NCBI GenBank assembly: GCA_028829895.1
Contig: CM054182.1
Location: forward strand, 63,668,379 to 63,732,378
Reading direction: 5' to 3'
DNA length: 64,000 bases
Source of the DNA: Sinotaia quadrata
Taxonomy: Eukaryota; Mollusca; Gastropoda; Architaenioglossa; Viviparidae
Shown here: in pieces, positions 58,516 to 64,000 of the stretch
Numbering within the stretch: the first letter of the stretch is position 1
Layout of the letters: each line of letters starts with the position of its first letter
The notes under the pieces: generated by a model
Databases searched by the model: none
What the model was told of the DNA's origin: nothing
The model's input: only the letters and a program-made list of their open reading frames with translations
Program-made: the position numbers and the translations under genes

Positions 58516-58559
58516 GCACTTTTCTCCGACATTACTGAAATTTCACAACCAATCTTTGT

Positions 58560-58735
58560 GGAATAAAACGAACTGGACTTGCCCAATAAACAGAACCGAA
58601 CTTGCCCAATAAACAGAACTGGACTTGCCGAATAAATAGAACTGCATTTACCTAATAAGCAGAAGTGGATTACCCAATAAACAGAACTTGCCCAGTATAC
58701 AAAACTGGACTTGCCGAATTACCCTGAACAGGCGA
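58560..58735. repeat. ~23-26 bp minisatellite, about 7 copies
   Basis: GAACTGGACTTGCCCAATAA then ACA repeats with variants CCGAATAAATA, TACCTAATAAGCA and CCAGTATACA. It follows the 40 bp array by about 45 bp and shares no sequence with it. Confidence 0.9.
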
Positions 58736-58786
58736 TGAGTCTTTATTGCTCTGGTTTCACGCCCGCGATTGTAAGAAAAGCAATCA

Positions 58787-58975
58787 AATATTCATTGCAG
58801 CAGACTAAATCAAACTTTTATTACAGCAGACTATATTACACATATATTACAGCAGACTAAAACAAACATGCATTAGAGTAGACTAAATCAAACACATATT
58901 ACAGAAGACTAAATCAAACACATTTTAAAGTAGACTAAATCAAACACATATTACATAAGACCAAACTAACAACCA
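58787..58975. repeat. 26 bp minisatellite, about 7 copies
   Basis: The core ATTACAGCAGACTAAATCAA then ACACAT repeats at about 26 bp, with GTAGACTAAATC and GAAGACTAAATC variants. This is the third unrelated array in 750 bp. Confidence 0.92.
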
Positions 58976-60976
58976 TGCTGATGCTTTAGCTGCAGCAAGC
59001 TATAATTAAAATAAAAGTAAATTTTTTTGTCAGGATTTCCCCTCGTTGATTTTTTTTCTTCTCCTCATTAATAATTTTCTATACGGCTGGATAATCTCAC
59101 TTGAATTATTTCCCGATTCATTGCCTGGCTTACCTGGACGGAAATGACATTAAGTGCGTACGTTGAATTAAATCTATCACGGGGCCCCGCTGAACAAAAC
59201 GTGATTGTTCATTTCCCAATTTTGGAATTGACGTTTTCTAATGTAGGGTGCCTTTCCGGTGTAGAGTCACGTGGTACCTCCAGAGTACACAGGGTAAGCG
59301 AAACGAAAATAAAGTGTCCTACCACCCCTTGACTTTTGTTTATTGCATTAGGTCGTTGGGTTGAAAGTGTGTTCACCCAAAATAAAACTGTATGACTGTA
59401 TGTTCACCCCCAAAAAAATAAAATATCCCTCGTGTACCCTAACTTGGGAGTAAATTAACAAACTGACCGAAAGTAGGCCCGCACTCAGAGGCGGTGCAAC
59501 AAACCATCCCATTCGCACTGGAAATTAAAAACCTTCATAAGTGCATGAACTATGAAGGGAGGACTGTATACAAGAACGCTAACTCTTTCCGGGGGCAGCG
59601 CACTCTTCGTGTCCAAGACAAATTGTTTTCTCCCTTACGAAGGACGACAGGAGAGTTTAATTATTTTTCATTACACGTCTTCACAAATATAGGCCCAAAC
59701 CTATTAATAGGACCGAATTGAAACGGTATGAATCAGTTCTTTTGCGACTTTACCGAATGATTCAGAAGTTGCAATGACTTTTAACTATTGGTTGATTTTT
59801 TTTTTAAATAAGCGGGGAAACTAAAAAAAATTCCAACAGGAAGAAAGTCAGGGAAGCAACTCTGTCATAAAACCCGGACAAGTTATTTGAAATAGGTGCG
59901 ACACAAGAGCGATTGTATGTGTTTCATTGGATTGGGTTTTATTTTTTAGTATACATGTTCAGTGTTTCCTTGTGAGTACAGGTAGGCCTACTGCCTACCT
60001 GCAAGCACAAAAAAAAAAAAAACCAAAAATAAAAACCAACTGAATTGTGAAAAGCGACGAAACTGACACACTCGAGGGGGAATAACTCAAACCAGAATAT
60101 AATTATATGTGGCTTATTTTGCAAGGAGGTCGCTCGAAGAACGACTTAAGGTAGACACAACTGCAGGAAACTGGCACAGTTAGCAAAGACAGAAGAAAGG
60201 CGGAGAGGCCACAAGTGTATCTCTACACTTTGAATGATGGGCCACTGAAGTTTGAAAGTAGTACATGTATATTTAAAAGGGTTAGCAGCTTGCTCGAGAC
60301 TGAAATAAGTTTACCTGCGCTGTGTTAAACCCAGGATAGATGTTTGAAGACCGAGATGGATAAACGGATGAGAATGATCTAGACTTATGGACAAATTTCC
60401 GACAAGCGGAGCCTAATTGGAGTTTTGTACCGCAATGCGTTCGCGAATAAACATACTTCCACCTTAAAATACATTCATTGTCATGACAGAGGGGAGATCA
60501 CTGACAAATTTTATAATAAAATTACTTGTATTTATTATACTTTTGCTGAATGTACTGTCAATGCAAAGTGATGTACGAGTTTGATCTTCCACTGTATTCC
60601 AAAAAGAGAAAAGAATGGGGGGGGGGGGAGGGAGAGGTCAATTTGCGAAAATCGAAATAGTTTACTCTAAATAATGCTCGCTTGTATTAGATACATAATA
60701 TATACATTTTAAAGTAATTCATCTGTTTCTAGTGTAACTATTTTTTAATATGTTAACTGCGACAAAATGTATATTAAGAATACACCTTTAAAGTCAGATA
60801 TAATTCGAGAAATTAATTTTTGAATTTTCATGTCAGATTTCATATTTACTGAATACTAAGCACAGGATTTTGACAGAGAAAGAAAGATTCAAACACGCTT
60901 TGGTAAAGACAGAGTTAGTTATTGCATTTGTTGAAAGATTAATGAAAAGAAAAAATGTTACTTCCAAGAAACCCTT
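58976..60976. other. Unannotated stretch
   Basis: Poly-A lies at about 60007 and poly-G at 60617-60628. The 75-codon plus frame at 59494-59721 and others are unrecognised. No array was found. Confidence 0.45.
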
Positions 60977-61198
<222 letters not shown>

Positions 61199-61929
61199 TC
61201 GTACATATTGATTATGATACATGCTAAATATAACTTTGCCTTGATAAAAATAAAGGCACCTCTAATAAAGCTCTTAATTATATTCAACGTGAATCGGCAA
61301 CGCGAAATAAATTACTTTAAACTTAAAGAATGCCAAGCTTACTGGCTTATGAAAACTTCCCGAAACAATAATTAATAGGTTGAACTTGTTACAGTAAGAA
61401 ATTTAAACGACAGCCAAAGGTGAAGCAATCATGTATATGACGCATTATGAACAGGTCCTACTAAAAGTATGTTTACCAGTCTAACTAACTATAATTTTTG
61501 TACGCTCGGCAGTCTAGGACTAAGTCACACTGTACAGATGTATTCAGTCTTGAGATTATATCGTGTTAGTATGTGTTTATTTTTCTACGTCATTTGACTC
61601 ATTTAATATATTTGTTCTCTGAATTGTGGTTCATTTCTTGCATAAAGTGTCAAACACTGAAAACATTACCATTTTATTAGAAATTTTACTACAAAGCCTT
61701 CTAACCATTGCGAAAGATGGTTCATTGATTAAACCTAATGGTACTTGTATATATTGTACTAATTATGATTCTTAAGTTACATGTAAGCAGATGTATAATT
61801 ATTCATAAATATTAAAAGTTGTGACCCAGAAACAGAACAACGATTTATTATTGAATTTTGTGAAAGAATCTTTTAAAAAAAATATCTAATGGAAGAAAAC
61901 GCACTATACGCGTTTTCTGGGATGTGCAC
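61199..61929. other. Unannotated stretch
   Basis: AT-rich DNA with no recognised feature. Confidence 0.4.
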
Positions 61930-62278
61930 CTGACCACTACCACTACTACACCACTACACCACTACCACTACTACACCACCTCAAAGTATTTCTATCACTA
62001 TTACATCACTTTGTATTATTTGTACCTCTACTACACCACTTCATATTATTTGTACCACTATTACCTCACACATATTATTTCTACCACTATTAAACCACCT
62101 CATTGCATTTCTATCACCGTTGCACCACCTTATATTATTTCTACCACTATTACACGATTTCATATAATTTCTACTACTATTACACCACCTCACTGTATTT
62201 CTACCACCACTATTACAACAAGTCATATTATTTCTATTATTTCTACCATTACTACACCAACTCATATTATTTCTATTT
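61930..62278. repeat. ~30 bp minisatellite, about 11-12 copies
   Basis: The core ACACCACCTCATATTATTTC then TACCACTATT repeats at 27-33 bp. It is preceded by a (CCACTA)n-like start (61935-61977), from which the unit may have grown. Both strands are open (118 codons Tyr/Thr-rich on plus, 84 codons Asn/Arg-rich on minus), which I read as composition. Confidence 0.92.
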
Positions 62279-62337
62279 AAGTCCTGAAATGACACGCAGG
62301 TCAGCCACTCACATATAAATTTTATGCATGTTGATAC

Positions 62338-62339
<2 letters not shown>

Positions 62340-62429
<90 letters not shown>

Positions 62430-62448
62430 ACACACGCACACACACACT

Positions 62449-62474
<26 letters not shown>
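62340..62474. repeat. (CA)n microsatellite, about 135 bp
   Basis: About 67 CA dinucleotides with a few interruptions (ATACAC, ACGCAC, ACTCAC) in the right third. It is the longest near-pure CA run in the window. Confidence 0.98.
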
Positions 62475-62479
<5 letters not shown>

Positions 62480-63114
62480 GTTGCATTAATTATATTGGGG
62501 AGTGGGGGTAGAGAAAGAGAACCGTGTGTGGTCACATATAGATATGTATATTATTAAGGTCTTTTCTTAGACAGTTATACTCAGTTATACATTCTACTCA
62601 AAAGGTTTATCTCGATTTATTTCTCTATAATTATATTTCCATATTGTAAAATTCTATTTATATTCAACAGCAGAATCATTGGCCTTGCTTAATATGAATT
62701 TTGCAATAAAATATAGCTTATATCGAAACAGTATCTTATGGTATGCGCTATAATTTATTACTACAACTAGTGTATAAAATACTACCTCTCGAGTTCCGCC
62801 TAAATAAAAAGCATTTTCAACTTGCTTTAAATCAGTATGGCATACGCTGTCAGGATTTCCGTTACTGTCACTCATACAATTGAGAGAGAGAAAAAGTAGT
62901 TCTTAAACCGAACTTATTTGATGTACATAATAAATATAAATATGTATGTACACCTGTGATTGCAGAACAAGGCTCGCTAGCTGTTAATTCAGCCATGCGA
63001 ATACATTTAATTTAAAAATAGAGCAATATAATAAATCTTGTATTAAATGTAAAAGGTTACGAGAAAGCTCTAGTACTCAAGAGCCAACTGAGCAACTTGT
63101 TTTCAACGACTCAG

Positions 63115-63117
<3 letters not shown>
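62475..63117. other. Unannotated stretch
   Basis: No feature recognised. Confidence 0.4.

Positions 63118-63157
<40 letters not shown>
63118..63157. repeat. (CT)20 microsatellite
   Basis: A pure CT run followed by a short (CCA)n stretch. Confidence 0.97.
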
Positions 63158-63160
<3 letters not shown>

Positions 63161-64000
63161 CCACCACTACCACCACCATAAATAATAAATTTTAGTTCTT
63201 TTTCTTTTTTCATGAAACACCAGTTTAAATATCTGTAATTTAAAAAATATACATATATCCATGACACTTACAAATATATTATAAAGTTTGTCAGTTTGGT
63301 TGTTTTTTGTGTGTAAATTTATTTTTAGTATGCCTTAAAGATGGGTTACGCTGTAGGAAATGGCGGCGAAATATAAATAACTTAACAACAAACAGCCGTT
63401 GTGGCAATTTTCTTGCCTTCATGCATGACAATATTTTTATCGTAGTGCTCTCCCTTGGACGGAGGCTTAATAGTGGACGAGTCTCGGAAAACTTGAGTAT
63501 GATTTATTGTTCCCGTAAGTGAAGGTTGACCGCAAATAGCTCCCAATCCCACCCTTCGCCCGAAAGAGGACGTACACTGGGTGGGTTACGAAACTAAAAA
63601 TAAACCTCTTTAAAACAATAAATAACGACTAGAAAATATGACTGAAGGAGAGGGAGACGAATGGAAGTGAAACGGCAGAATATATGTATGTGGTGTTATG
63701 AAAACAGTAGGGTGCAGTTTATGTGGGTGACAGATGAATGTTTTGGACAATATTCAGACGGTTGGATGATAAAATATACACATATAAACTTGAGAAGAAA
63801 AAGGATTAAGAAGATTTATGAAAAAAATTAAATCATTAATTAAATGAAATTTAGAAAACACATTTGAAAAGGAAAACATTCAACTAATTAAGTATACAAG
63901 CACTATTCAAATAATAGTAATAATAAAAATTTATAACGGGTTTAATTTTCTATAAATTCTTAAGCGTTTCATTATAATTATACACAAAAGGCGCTAAATC
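63158..64000. other. Unannotated stretch to window end
   Basis: AT-rich DNA. The 71-codon plus frame at 63307-63522 is unrecognised. No array was found. Confidence 0.4.

Overview
The window looks like non-coding nuclear DNA from an animal. It is AT-rich, dense in (CA/GT)n, (GA/CT)n and (GATA)n microsatellites, and packed with unrelated minisatellite arrays. It has no bacterial-style gene packing, Shine-Dalgarno signals or operons. A lophotrochozoan, probably a mollusc, would fit this repeat profile, but that is an inference from style only. No rRNA, tRNA, CRISPR array or credible protein-coding gene was recognised. Nearly all longer open frames are translations of tandem repeats (His-Thr from CA repeats, Leu-Ser-Ile-Tyr from GATA repeats, or periodic peptides from minisatellites). 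I list no CDS.

Layout. 1-3.3 kb: quiet DNA, then the first copy (minus strand) of a roughly 0.9-1.2 kb dispersed repeat. 3.3-10.8 kb: a 437 bp GT/TTGGCG array and seven minisatellites with periods of 49, 31, ~65, 34, 39, 57 and ~62 bp. 11.1-11.5 kb: a GC-richer, CpG-containing block that could be a 5' exon on the minus strand. 13-19 kb: a GATA/GATT tract and six arrays (45, ~55, 73, 36 and 36 bp periods and smaller). 19.6-20.75 kb: the longest copy of the dispersed repeat, with TG...CA ends and a possible 5 bp target duplication. 21-26 kb: arrays with periods of 47, 33, ~31 and 36 bp. 27.2-27.5 kb: a 215 bp element resembling a non-autonomous hAT transposon. 28.8-31.8 kb: an 87 bp array open on both strands, a ~0.9 kb array of 22 bp units and a 25 bp array. 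35.4-36.4 kb: the third copy of the dispersed repeat. 38.5 kb: a possible tRNA-derived SINE fragment. 45.5-48.5 kb: arrays of 72, 33, ~100 and 58 bp, the last ending against a GC-rich block with a CRE site and a consensus splice donor on the minus strand. 50.7-54.2 kb: arrays of ~73, 65, ~38 and 80 bp. 57.5-58.1 kb: an element with 123 bp inverted termini, followed directly by three different arrays. 61-62.5 kb: GATA-family and CA microsatellites and a 30 bp array.

By rough addition, minisatellites cover about 9.6 kb (about 15% of the window). Three things stand out beyond the tandem repeats. First, there are three kinds of dispersed or inverted-repeat element. Second, perfect CRE palindromes (TGACGTCA, eight copies) and extended E-boxes (GTCACGTGAC, three copies) are clearly over-represented. 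Third, there are one or two candidate 5' exons. I found no convincing new multi-gene system, and none should be read into the repeat-derived open frames.
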